A stretch of 64,000 nt of DNA from the NCBI GenBank assembly GCA_902598425.1, contig CACKBK010000002.1:45706-109705 (forward strand). The letters are read 5' to 3'. Shown here one piece after another: positions 1 to 8,839 of the stretch (within the stretch, counting starts at the first letter, position 1; each line of letters starts with the position of its first letter). The translations under genes and the position numbers were made by a program. This DNA is from an uncultured Pelagibacteraceae bacterium. GTDB taxonomy: Bacteria > Pseudomonadota > Alphaproteobacteria > Pelagibacterales > Pelagibacteraceae. The notes under the pieces were generated by a model. The model was given only the letters and a program-made list of their open reading frames with translations, made no database searches and was not told the origin of the DNA.

Positions 1-385
1 ATGCAACGGTTACATTTCCTATTGAAGCTGCATCTTTAGCCCCTCTACCAGCTATTCCTCTTGAAGCTGTTCCACTTTGTTTAGCACCATAATTACCAAA
101 ACATTTTTCCAAAGTTTCATAATCCATACCTTCTGCTTGATCTTTAACAATTAAGGTTGTTGAATTTCTTTTTCCACCTGGTGAATACTCTAACAAACAT
201 TTCCCATTCCATGTTTTCTCTTTTTTTAAATTTGCTAATCTTTCATAAGAATCATCGACGTTTGTAATAAATTCTACTATTGCTTCCCACAAAGAACCCA
301 TTGATTCATCGCTGAGCTGCTTATAGACGCGAGTTGCTATTTTTAAATCTTTTGATGATATTGGTTTACCTGAATTAATTATCAT
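1..385 (-). CDS. GHKL/HATPase-type ATP-binding protein, 3' part cut by window edge
   Basis: Minus-strand frame open from ATG at 385 to window edge: MIINSGKPISSKDLKIATRVYKQLSDESMGSLWEAIVEFITNVDDSYERL...TTLIVKDQAEGMDYETLEKCFGNYGAKQSGTASRGIAGRGAKDAASIGNVTVA. N-box-like ExxxNxDD, G1-like DQAEGM and glycine-rich GRGAKDAA motifs. Confidence 0.75.
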   Translation of the reverse strand, partial: MIINSGKPISSKDLKIATRVYKQLSDESMGSLWEAIVEFITNVDDSYERLANLKKEKTWNGKCLLEYSPGGKRNSTTLIVKDQAEGMDYETLEKCFGNYGAKQSGTASRGIAGRGAKDAASIGNVTVA

Positions 386-1044
386 AACATTTTTTTTAAT
401 TGTTTTTTAGATTTATCTAAAGCAGCCTTCCTTTTCTCTTCATTTAATAAATCTTTATGCTCATTCTCAATAAAATTTAAAAAATCGTAAACTTTTTCAT
501 CAATTTCATATGCTTTATTTTTTGTTTCATAAAATTTTTCAACTAATCTTGGTGTATTGCTAGTTAATACTTTAAGAAAATCTGCCACATCGTAAATAGT
601 TCTATTCTGTAAATTTTTATTACTCTTCCAAGCTTTAAAATATGCTGATCTTTTAATTGAAATTACAAAAGATTTTTCGTGTTGTTGAAAATTACTTTTA
701 TTTTTTTTTATATCAACAAACTCTGCTAGATCTTGATTACAAAACTTTAAACCACTTTCTGTTAAAATCCACCCATCTTTATTTTGATCTTCATGTTTTC
801 CACCGTAAACCTTATTTTCCTCTGCTAAATGTGTTAATGTTTTATAAACTGGTTCTAAATTAGGAAAATTTTTAAATTTTTTTAATTTCCAAGAAAACAT
901 ATCTCTATTTATTTGAAATGCTCTATAACTAATTTCTTCAGTGTGAACTTTTGTTTTATTGCCTCCTCTTTGAAAAAGGCTTATTAATACAATTTCTTTT
1001 TTTGTTAATTTTGTATATTTTTTATCTTTTAAATTCGAAACCAT
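382..1044 (-). CDS. hypothetical protein, possible winged-helix N-terminal part
   Basis: 220-aa ORF overlapping the downstream GHKL ATPase start by 4 nt (ATGA) and the upstream 76-aa ORF by 23 nt. Confidence 0.7.
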   Translation of the reverse strand: MVSNLKDKKYTKLTKKEIVLISLFQRGGNKTKVHTEEISYRAFQINRDMFSWKLKKFKNFPNLEPVYKTLTHLAEENKVYGGKHEDQNKDGWILTESGLKFCNQDLAEFVDIKKNKSNFQQHEKSFVISIKRSAYFKAWKSNKNLQNRTIYDVADFLKVLTSNTPRLVEKFYETKNKAYEIDEKVYDFLNFIENEHKDLLNEEKRKAALDKSKKQLKKML

Positions 1045-1252
1045 CTTTTTTTGTATTTTTTTTTGAATTTTTAAATTTTTCTTTTACTAATCTAATTTCT
1101 TTATCTAGCGCCGACATCATTTGGCTAACTTCTTCATTGCTGTAAGAATAATGACTTTTATTGGATAAATTTCCTATTAATTGAATTGATTTTATTGTTT
1201 TATTTACTCTTTGCTTAGCTAATTCCAAGAATTTGTTTTTTTTATCTTTCAT
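1022..1252 (-). CDS. small hypothetical protein (76 aa), first gene of GHKL operon
   Basis: ORF with motif RVNKTIKSIQLIGNLSNKSHYSYSNEEV; begins just downstream of a promoter-like sequence. Confidence 0.7.
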   Translation of the reverse strand: MKDKKNKFLELAKQRVNKTIKSIQLIGNLSNKSHYSYSNEEVSQMMSALDKEIRLVKEKFKNSKKNTKKDGFEFKR

Positions 1253-1266
1253 ATTTTAATATAATA

Positions 1267-1295
1267 TATATAATATATTATGCAATATATGTCAA
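1267..1295 (-). promoter_or_regulatory. putative sigma70-like promoter for the three-gene GHKL operon
   Basis: Minus strand TTGACA-N17-TATATA (-35 at 1290-1295, -10 at 1267-1272), ending 15 nt before the ATG at 1252. Confidence 0.5.
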
Positions 1296-1496
1296 TACAA
1301 TATATTTATATATTTTAATCTATATTATAATAAATATTAAACCTGAGATTGTATGATTGAATTTTTAATTGCTGTTGAAGTTTTGGTAATAGTAATTGGG
1401 ATTTACTTAAATCAAAATTGAATTTAATCATTGGATTTTATAGGATACTAGATCGCAGACTATACCAGATTGAGATAAAACAAGGTTTTAAGTAGT

Positions 1497-1724
1497 ATGA
1501 ATAAAGAAAACGCAAGTAAACTCTGGAAAATTATTCAGGAAGCTGGTGATTATCTCAATGGTCAGTTGCCTGACCATCCTAATCATCCCAAAGGTAGAAA
1601 TCCTTATGCTCATGTAGCATTATGTATTAAAAATAAGTTTAGTAATAGTTACAAAGATATAGAAGATGAAAAGTTTGAGGAAGTTGTAAATTTTATTAAT
1701 TTTTTAAAAGAAAATCCAAGTTGA
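1497..1724 (+). CDS. small hypothetical protein (75 aa)
   Basis: Intact ORF MNKENASKLWKIIQEAGDYLNGQLPDHPNHPKGRNPYAHVALCIKNKF; ends flush with the convergent gene. Confidence 0.6.
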   Translation: MNKENASKLWKIIQEAGDYLNGQLPDHPNHPKGRNPYAHVALCIKNKFSNSYKDIEDEKFEEVVNFINFLKENPS

Positions 1725-2840
1725 TTATTGTTTAGGAAAGTAATCTTTTAAATCTCCCTCTCTATAAACATCTGCAGTACAGCAATGAAGACCACCACCA
1801 AATGCATAAGCATCACGAAGCTCGACTGGTAAAACTTCCATTCCAAGTTTGTCTAATTGTTCAGCTTGATATACCTCACTTTTCTCAACACAAACTGTTT
1901 TAGGATCCAAAACTAAAACATTCATTGATAACCAAACTGAGGAATAGCATAATGGAGGAGGACTGTTATGTGCAGGTTGCGCAGAGTCAATAATTTTCCA
2001 ACCATTGTCCTCAAATAACTTTCTTTGTTCTTTCGGCAACCTTCTTTGAGGATTATTAATTATTAGACCTTCCTTTATTGGAGTAAACGTTGCATCAATA
2101 TGTATTGGATATGGGTCGCCAGGGAAATTTAAAGCATGTACCCTATGATCTTTGAAATGTCTTCTTAACCAATCTATACCTTTTAAATTTGTTGTAAAAC
2201 CGTGCTGGACTACTAAGTCTTTACCAAATCTTAAAATATCTGCAGCATCAAACAAGGGCTCCTCTTCTGTAGTTACAAAAAACTTATCTTCTGTCCACTT
2301 GAGTCTTTTTTGAACACCAATTTTTTCTGATAAATAATCTTTTCTGTAATCTGCATCTGTTAATCTCGGTTTTGGTGCAATTTCATGTCTCATATTTGGA
2401 TCTTGCTCAAAATAATTTTGCAGAAGTGGTCTATAATTAAGATATTCAAACCACCTACATCTATAACTCATTGTTGCTTCTAACATTTCATTGCCAACTG
2501 TTAAAATTATATCTCTTGCTGGCATACATCCAAACATACTATCAGCTTCCCAATCTGGTGTAGAAATTTTTTGATTATGTTTTATTGGTGTTGGTCTATC
2601 AACTTTGATGCCCCTTTTCTCAAGCAAAGAAACAAAATTATTTAGTAATTCATTTGCCTTATCGATTGTATCTTGTGTTCTTTGTCCATGTTGACCTTTC
2701 ATATCGGAATCCTCTGGCACTTTTGCATCAAGTGCTGGTTCAGGAGCAGGAATACAGCAGCCGTCTGCTCTTCCAACAATAATATGTTTTAATGGGTCCC
2801 ATTCATTCCAACTATTAACGATTGTTTTTGAGGAATTCAT
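1725..2840 (-). CDS. glycine amidinotransferase-like protein (AGAT/amidinotransferase family)
   Basis: 371 aa; NSWNEWDPLKHIIVGRADG N-terminus, C-terminal GGGLHCCTADVYR resembling AGAT catalytic Cys motif. Confidence 0.85.
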   Translation of the reverse strand: MNSSKTIVNSWNEWDPLKHIIVGRADGCCIPAPEPALDAKVPEDSDMKGQHGQRTQDTIDKANELLNNFVSLLEKRGIKVDRPTPIKHNQKISTPDWEADSMFGCMPARDIILTVGNEMLEATMSYRCRWFEYLNYRPLLQNYFEQDPNMRHEIAPKPRLTDADYRKDYLSEKIGVQKRLKWTEDKFFVTTEEEPLFDAADILRFGKDLVVQHGFTTNLKGIDWLRRHFKDHRVHALNFPGDPYPIHIDATFTPIKEGLIINNPQRRLPKEQRKLFEDNGWKIIDSAQPAHNSPPPLCYSSVWLSMNVLVLDPKTVCVEKSEVYQAEQLDKLGMEVLPVELRDAYAFGGGLHCCTADVYREGDLKDYFPKQ

Positions 2841-2843
2841 AAA

Positions 2844-3749
2844 TCAGTTTAAAGCTATAAATCTTCTGTTATGTTTTATTATCAAGCTATAATAGATGAT
2901 AGCCAAGAATATTAAAAAACCACCAATAACAGTAGTATTTGATGGAACTTCATTAATACCAAGTATAGGTAGCCAAACCCAAAATATACCGCCTATTACC
3001 TCGGTCAAAGACAATAAAGTTAGTTCAGCTGCTGGAATTGCTTTTGATCCTATTGAATATAAAATCAAACCTAAACATACTAATGTACCATGAACTGCAA
3101 ATAGAGATTGATTTCTGCTATTTGAAATTAAAGCACTATCAGTGTTGATCAAAATAAATAATGAAACAATTGCACAAAAAAAGCCTGCAAATGCAACAGT
3201 TGTAAATTTTGGAGTTTCTTTTCTCCATCTTAAAGTGACTGAAAAAATAGAAAAACCTAATGCTGATATAAGACCAAAAGTAAACCCAAATAAAGAACCG
3301 GTCTCAAAATTTCCAAGAGCCATAATGACTATGCCAACCGCTGCAGTAAATATCGCTACCCAAACATTTGTGGATATAGTCTCTTTCAAAAATAAAAAAC
3401 CCAATAATGCTGTCATAAAAGGCATGGCGGCAAGACAAAGTAAAGTAATTGCTGCACTTGTATGAGTAATAGACCATATAAAAGAAATCATAGCTGTGCC
3501 AAGTCCTGCTCCTCCAATTAAACCTGATATACCGATTTTTTTATAATTATTTAAAAAATCAAGTCCTTCTTCAAAAAATAAATAAATATTTAAAAGAATA
3601 AATATAGTTATTCCCCTTGCAAATAAATATTGCCAAGGTACAAGCTCAGGCTGATCCATGTAACGAACAACTAAGGGACCAAAAGACCAAAGTATTCCTG
3701 CAATTAGAACAACTGGAATAGCAACATTTTCATTTTTAAGTTTAAACAT
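2844..3749 (-). CDS. DMT-family (EamA) transporter
   Basis: 301 aa hydrophobic, two EamA-like halves; 4 nt upstream of the amidinotransferase. Confidence 0.85.
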   Translation of the reverse strand: MFKLKNENVAIPVVLIAGILWSFGPLVVRYMDQPELVPWQYLFARGITIFILLNIYLFFEEGLDFLNNYKKIGISGLIGGAGLGTAMISFIWSITHTSAAITLLCLAAMPFMTALLGFLFLKETISTNVWVAIFTAAVGIVIMALGNFETGSLFGFTFGLISALGFSIFSVTLRWRKETPKFTTVAFAGFFCAIVSLFILINTDSALISNSRNQSLFAVHGTLVCLGLILYSIGSKAIPAAELTLLSLTEVIGGIFWVWLPILGINEVPSNTTVIGGFLIFLAIIYYSLIIKHNRRFIALN

Positions 3750-3860
3750 TGAGTGTTTTTATTAATAAATTTGACTTACTACAATAAAAAATTAAATTGT
3801 TATTGATATTTGAATAAAATTAAATTTTACCTCAACTTAAAGTTGTTAACTACTTAATTA

Positions 3861-4262
3861 ATGGATTTAAAAGTTTTTAAATTAGCAGCAAATACAAAAA
3901 ATCATAAATTATTAAAAGATTATGATTATGTTTTAAGGCAAAAAAATACTTTTTGTGGAGATGAAATTACAATATCAATTAAAGCTAAAAGTAAAAAAGT
4001 TTATAAAATTGGTTATAGCTGTAAATCATGTATTTATACTCAAGCTTCAGCAAGTCTGCTTTCAGAATTTTTTAAAAATAAATCATTTAAGGAAATAGAT
4101 GATATAATTCTAGAACTGAACAAGTTTTGTAAAAAACAAACATCAAAACTCCCAAAAAAACTATCAGTTCTAAATAAGATAATTAATGAAAAAAATCTTG
4201 CCAGAAAAGATTGTTTATTGCTACCATTTATTACTGTCAAAAAAATGATAAAAAATCTATAG
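3861..4262 (+). CDS. iron-sulfur scaffold IscU/NifU-N-like protein
   Basis: NTFCGDEITISIK and SCKSCIYTQASASLLSEF motifs. Confidence 0.75.
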   Translation: MDLKVFKLAANTKNHKLLKDYDYVLRQKNTFCGDEITISIKAKSKKVYKIGYSCKSCIYTQASASLLSEFFKNKSFKEIDDIILELNKFCKKQTSKLPKKLSVLNKIINEKNLARKDCLLLPFITVKKMIKNL

Positions 4263-4269
4263 TATTATT

Positions 4270-4734
4270 ATGAATAAAGAAAATACTCTAAAATCCTCTA
4301 TAGCCGCATTGTTCTCTTTTTTAACTATAGGTGCATTAACTTTACTAACTTATAAGACAGAATATGGTATTTTTTTAATTGCATCATTTGGATCTACAAT
4401 GGTATTGCTTTATGGATATCCTGAAAGTCCTTTCGCCCAACCAAAAAATATTTTCTTTGGTCATCTTTTAACAGCTTTGGTTGGAGTGCTTTGTTTATTA
4501 TTTATCCCATTACCAAATTATATTTTAATACCACTGGCAGCTGGTCTTGGGGTTGGGTTAATGATACTTTTTAATGTTACTCACCCACCTGCAGGGGGCA
4601 ATCCAATCATTGTGATTATTGGAGGTGTGTCTTTTGATTATTTATTGAGCCCGATAATAACTGGTTCAATAGTTATTCTAGTTTTTGGTGTAATTTTAAA
4701 TAGATTTATTTTAAAGAAAAATTACCCAAAATAG
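4270..4734 (+). CDS. HPP-family membrane protein
   Basis: 154 aa with multiple hydrophobic segments, FNVTHPPAGGNPI motif. Confidence 0.8.
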   Translation: MNKENTLKSSIAALFSFLTIGALTLLTYKTEYGIFLIASFGSTMVLLYGYPESPFAQPKNIFFGHLLTALVGVLCLLFIPLPNYILIPLAAGLGVGLMILFNVTHPPAGGNPIIVIIGGVSFDYLLSPIITGSIVILVFGVILNRFILKKNYPK

Positions 4735-4817
4735 CCACTATTTAATTGCTACTAAATGTCAAATTCTATAGATTGTCTGAAAAAAATATCTTTAGTTACA
4801 ATTTAATAGGAGATTAA

Positions 4818-6017
4818 ATGAAAATACTATGTGTTCTGTATGATGATCCAAAAAATGGAATGCCTAAAGCATATCCATTATCAGATTTACCAAAATTAGA
4901 AAAATATCCTGATGGGATGACTTTACCAAGTCCAAAAGGAAGAGATTTTACACCAGGTGAACTTCTTGGATGTGTATCAGGAGAATTAGGTTTAAGAAAA
5001 TTTTTAGAAAGTAATGGTCATGAATTTATTGTTACTAACAGCAAAGACGGAGATGGATGTGAAGCCGACAAGCACATCGTAGATGCAGATATAGTTATAT
5101 CTCAACCATTTTTTCCTTATTACCTAACAAAGGAGAGGATTGCAAAAGCCAAAAACTTAAAAATGGCAATAACTGCAGGAATTGGCTCAGATCATGTTGA
5201 TTTACAAGCAGCTATGGATAATAAGATTGATGTTGTTGAAGTAACATTCTGTAATTCAAGATCAGTTGCAGAACATATTGTTATGATGATTGTATCTATG
5301 GTTAGAGATTATCATAATCAACATAGAGTTGTTAACGAAGGTGGATGGAATATCGCTGATGCAGTTCAAAGAAGTTATGATGTTGAAGGAATGCACATTG
5401 GTACAGTTGCAGCTGGAAGAATTGGGCTTGATGCATTAAGAAAAATGAAACCATTTGATGTTCACTTGCATTATTTTGACAGACATAAATTACCAGATAG
5501 TGTTGAAAAAGAATTAAATCTTACTTTTCATGATTCTGTAGAATCTATGGTAAAGGTATGTGATGTTGTCACAATTAATTGTCCTTTGCACCCAGAGACA
5601 GAAAATCTATTTGATAAAAAAATGATAAGTAAAATGAAAAAAGGTGCATACATAGTTAATACTGCTAGAGGAAAAATATGTAACAGAGATGATATAGCAG
5701 AGGCATTAAAATCAGGTCAATTAAGTGGATATGCAGGAGATGTGTGGTTCCCTCAGCCCGCACCAAACGACCATGTGTGGAGAACAATGCCTAATCACGG
5801 TATGACCCCACATACATCTGGCACTTCTTTGTCAGCTCAAGCAAGATATGCAGATGGTGTAAGAGAAATACTTGAATGTTTCTTTGATAAAAAACCTATA
5901 AGAGATCAATATTTAATAGTTAAAGACGGTCAGCTCGCTGGTATGGGTGCTCACTCTTACAGCAAAGGATCTGCAACAAGTGGATCTGAGGAAGCTGCAA
6001 AATATAAAAAAAAATAA
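4818..6017 (+). CDS. fdh: NAD-dependent formate dehydrogenase
   Basis: 399 aa D-2-hydroxyacid dehydrogenase family; HIVDADIVISQPFFPYYLTKERI, GIGSDHVDLQAA, NSRSVAEHIVMMI, GDVWFPQPAPNDHVWR are FDH-type. Confidence 0.9.
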   Translation: MKILCVLYDDPKNGMPKAYPLSDLPKLEKYPDGMTLPSPKGRDFTPGELLGCVSGELGLRKFLESNGHEFIVTNSKDGDGCEADKHIVDADIVISQPFFPYYLTKERIAKAKNLKMAITAGIGSDHVDLQAAMDNKIDVVEVTFCNSRSVAEHIVMMIVSMVRDYHNQHRVVNEGGWNIADAVQRSYDVEGMHIGTVAAGRIGLDALRKMKPFDVHLHYFDRHKLPDSVEKELNLTFHDSVESMVKVCDVVTINCPLHPETENLFDKKMISKMKKGAYIVNTARGKICNRDDIAEALKSGQLSGYAGDVWFPQPAPNDHVWRTMPNHGMTPHTSGTSLSAQARYADGVREILECFFDKKPIRDQYLIVKDGQLAGMGAHSYSKGSATSGSEEAAKYKKK

Positions 6018-6038
6018 ATTCTTAATTTTTAGTAACAA

Positions 6039-6073
6039 ACTCAAGTTTATATCACCTTGATATAAACTTGAGT
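6039..6073. terminator. 16-bp perfect inverted repeat with 3-nt loop between fdh and selO
   Basis: actcaagtttatatca-cct-tgatataaacttgagt; no strong T-tract follows on either strand. Confidence 0.45.
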
Positions 6074-6091
6074 ATTAACTATATCTATTTA

Positions 6092-7552
6092 ATGGCAGTT
6101 GATAATAAAATTCAATGGAATTTCAATAATACATATTTGAGTCTTCCAAAGATAATGTTATCTGAACAAAAACCAGATATTGTTGAGAAACCAGAAGTTG
6201 TTATAATTAATCACGCTTTATCAAAAGAACTTAGTTTAAATTTATTAGATTTAGATGATGAGTATCTAGCTTCAGTTTTCTCTGGAAATTCATTACCTGA
6301 TGGATCTAAGACTATTTCAATGGCATATGCTGGTCATCAATTTGGACATTTTACTATTTTAGGCGATGGTAGAGCAATAACAATCGGTGAACATGTTACT
6401 CAAAATAATCAAGGATTTGAAATTCAATTTAAAGGTTCAGGTAAAACTAAATTTTCTAGAGATGGTGATGGTAAAGCTGCATTAGGTCCTATGTTAAGAG
6501 AGTATATTATTAGTGAGGCAATGCATTATTTGAATATACCTACAACAAGAAGTTTAGCTGTAATTAAAACTGGTGAAAAAGTAATTAGGGAGACAGAATT
6601 AAAAGGAGCAATTCTTACTAGAGTAGCTACTAGTCATCTTCGTGTAGGCACATTTCAATACTTTGCATATAAAAAAGACGATTCAAATTTAAAAACTCTT
6701 ATTAATTTTACAATTAACAAACATTACCCATTATTAAAAAATAAAGAAAATTTATATTTAAATTTGATTGATAAATTGATGGAAAAACAGATTGATTTAA
6801 TTGTGAATTGGATGAGAGTTGGATTTATTCATGGAGTAATGAATACAGATAATATGGCTTTATCAGGTGAAACTATAGATTATGGTCCATGTGCTTTTAT
6901 GGATCAGTATGATCCAAAGAGTGTATTCAGCTCAATAGACCATTTTGGTCGTTATGCATATTACAACCAACCTACAATAGCAAAATGGAACCTTGCGAGA
7001 TTTGCCGAGTGTTTAATTCCTTTGCTTGATTCAAATAAGGATAAAGCAATAAAATTAGCTACAGATAAGATAAATGAATTTGACAGTAAGTACGAAAAAA
7101 AATGGCTTGAAATGATGAGAGACAAACTTGGGATGATAGGCAATCAAAAAGAAGATGAGGTATTAATCTTAGACTTGTTACAATGGATGCATCTAAATAA
7201 AGCTGATTATACTAATACATTTTGTAATTTAACTTATGAAAATATGATTAATGATAAAATATTTCACAAAGATGACTTTTTAAAATGGAAGGAAAGATGG
7301 AAAATTCGTCTATCAGTAAATAATAATGACAAAACTTCAGAAAAGACTATGAAAAAATCAAACCCTGTAGTGATACCGCGAAATCATCTAGTTGAAGATG
7401 CTTTGAAAACTGCAGAGACAGGTGATTTAGAAAAAACAAATAGATTACTGAAAGTCTTAAGTGAACCTTACAAAATACAATCCTCAATTCAGGATTTACA
7501 GACATCTCCTAAACCTAGCAAAATTCCGTATAAAACTTTTTGCGGCACATAA
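6092..7552 (+). CDS. selO: SelO/YdiU family protein adenylyltransferase
   Basis: AYAGHQFGHFTILGDGRAI, QFKGSGKTKFSRDGDGKAALGPMLREYI, GVMNTDNM, C-terminal FCGT. Start moved to 6092 because the 6068 ATG lies in the hairpin. Confidence 0.88.
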   Translation: MAVDNKIQWNFNNTYLSLPKIMLSEQKPDIVEKPEVVIINHALSKELSLNLLDLDDEYLASVFSGNSLPDGSKTISMAYAGHQFGHFTILGDGRAITIGEHVTQNNQGFEIQFKGSGKTKFSRDGDGKAALGPMLREYIISEAMHYLNIPTTRSLAVIKTGEKVIRETELKGAILTRVATSHLRVGTFQYFAYKKDDSNLKTLINFTINKHYPLLKNKENLYLNLIDKLMEKQIDLIVNWMRVGFIHGVMNTDNMALSGETIDYGPCAFMDQYDPKSVFSSIDHFGRYAYYNQPTIAKWNLARFAECLIPLLDSNKDKAIKLATDKINEFDSKYEKKWLEMMRDKLGMIGNQKEDEVLILDLLQWMHLNKADYTNTFCNLTYENMINDKIFHKDDFLKWKERWKIRLSVNNNDKTSEKTMKKSNPVVIPRNHLVEDALKTAETGDLEKTNRLLKVLSEPYKIQSSIQDLQTSPKPSKIPYKTFCGT

Positions 7553-7564
7553 TCTTGAATTTAC

Positions 7565-7738
7565 ATGTACGAGAAATTAAAGAAATTTTATAAGCCATTT
7601 TTGATTACTTATATTTTGTTTTCGGTGGCAATCGGATTTTATCCTTCTTTTGAATTTTACTCGTTAAAAGGACAATCTATTATTTTTTTTGTGTCTTTTT
7701 TTAATGGGTTGCTTGGAATTTATTTAAAAAAAAATTAA
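7565..7738 (+). CDS. small membrane protein (57 aa), not in supplied ORF track
   Basis: MYEKLKKFYKPFLITYILFSVAIGFYPSFEFYSLKGQSIIFFVSFFNGLLGIYLKKN; two hydrophobic segments, 10 nt after selO stop. Confidence 0.5.
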   Translation: MYEKLKKFYKPFLITYILFSVAIGFYPSFEFYSLKGQSIIFFVSFFNGLLGIYLKKN

Positions 7739-8838
7739 AGTACATAAGGTTCGGGCCTTGCATTCTTGTCTAAAACTCTCTCGACTGCAAATTCACTTAT
7801 ATCAATAGTTTGATATGAGCCTGTTGTAATAAGCTCAGTCAATGCTCTACCAATTCCGGGCGCTTGCATTAATCCTCTACCAGTAAAACCTGAGGCCAAA
7901 TATACATTCTCATATTTAGGATGTTTTCCTACCACAGCGTTATTATCTAATTTATTGCAATCATAATAACCTGCCCAACCACCTGTAAGCTTCAATTCCT
8001 CAAATGCAGGTATTCTTTTTGCTAAAGCAGGCCAAACCAATTCTTCAAAATCATTCCAGGCTGGCTCAAGATCGTCAGCATCAAAAACAGATATTGGAGA
8101 GCCTGCTAAATATTCTTTTCCTTCTGGTCTCCAATAAACTCCTGTAGTTAAATCACCAGTTAAAGGCATATCAGCGTAATGTTTTGGGCACTTAACCCTA
8201 AACACGGTATGTTTTTGTGGAACAACGGGAATATCATCTAAAAGTTTTTTCGTCCAACACCCAGCGGCAGATACAATTGTATGAGCCTTAACTTCAGAAA
8301 TATTATTTATCTCACCTTTAATGAACTCAGCACCAAGTTCCATAGCTTTACTTTTTAATGCTCCATGAAACATAAAAGGATCAATCCATCCCTCAGTTTT
8401 ATTATCTGTATATGTTGCAGTTTCGATACCCTCATTGTTAATATAGGGAAAAACCTTTGACAATTCTGAGCCTTTAATATTTTTTGTACCAGCATCACAA
8501 GCTTTATGATTTTCAAGCGCTCTATACTGTTCTTCTGCATGCTCAGGTCCAAACATCAATAGATATCCGTTGGCTACCATACTAGCAGTTGGATTGGGAT
8601 TTTTTTCGGTTTTTAAAACATTGGGTAAATCAAAAATAAATTCTTTTGCAAATTTTCCAAGAAGGATATTTTCTTTTTGAAAAAATTGTCTTCTAAACCC
8701 TCCAAGCGAAAGTGGGAAAGATGCTTGTTTATAGGTTGGGTCTCTCTCAATTACTTTAACTTTTCTTCCTTCTTTTGATAAAAAATAAGCAGTAGCAGTT
8801 CCAATGATACCCCCGCCAATAATTACTACATCATCCAT
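7735..8838 (-). CDS. FAD-dependent oxidoreductase, DAO family (glycine/sarcosine oxidase-like)
   Basis: N-terminal VVIIGGGIIGTATAYFLSKEG FAD motif; GGWAGYYDCNKLDNNAVVG and ASGFTGRGLMQAPGIGRALTEL C-terminal motifs. Confidence 0.85.
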   Translation of the reverse strand: MDDVVIIGGGIIGTATAYFLSKEGRKVKVIERDPTYKQASFPLSLGGFRRQFFQKENILLGKFAKEFIFDLPNVLKTEKNPNPTASMVANGYLLMFGPEHAEEQYRALENHKACDAGTKNIKGSELSKVFPYINNEGIETATYTDNKTEGWIDPFMFHGALKSKAMELGAEFIKGEINNISEVKAHTIVSAAGCWTKKLLDDIPVVPQKHTVFRVKCPKHYADMPLTGDLTTGVYWRPEGKEYLAGSPISVFDADDLEPAWNDFEELVWPALAKRIPAFEELKLTGGWAGYYDCNKLDNNAVVGKHPKYENVYLASGFTGRGLMQAPGIGRALTELITTGSYQTIDISEFAVERVLDKNARPEPYVL

Positions 8839-8839
8839 A

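Noticed and set aside
657-1145. Plus-strand ORFs 657-863 and 951-1145
   Set aside because: Low-complexity Phe/Leu-rich antisense frames over the overlapping GHKL operon genes; typical by-products of AT-rich coding DNA.
1253-1340. AT-only self-complementary tracts as a possible replication origin or repeat array
   Set aside because: Best explained by an AT-rich promoter region; no DnaA boxes or regular repeat unit recognised.
1440-1496. Possible tRNA remnant or att site between the GHKL operon and the 75-aa ORF
   Set aside because: No cloverleaf or direct repeat partner could be found by eye; no integrase in the window.
2896-3465. Plus-strand ORFs 2896-3093 and 3142-3465
   Set aside because: Antisense to the clearly recognisable DMT transporter; composition is that of a mirror frame.
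4040-4240. Minus-strand ORF antisense to IscU-like gene
   Set aside because: Shadow frame of a gene with recognised motifs.
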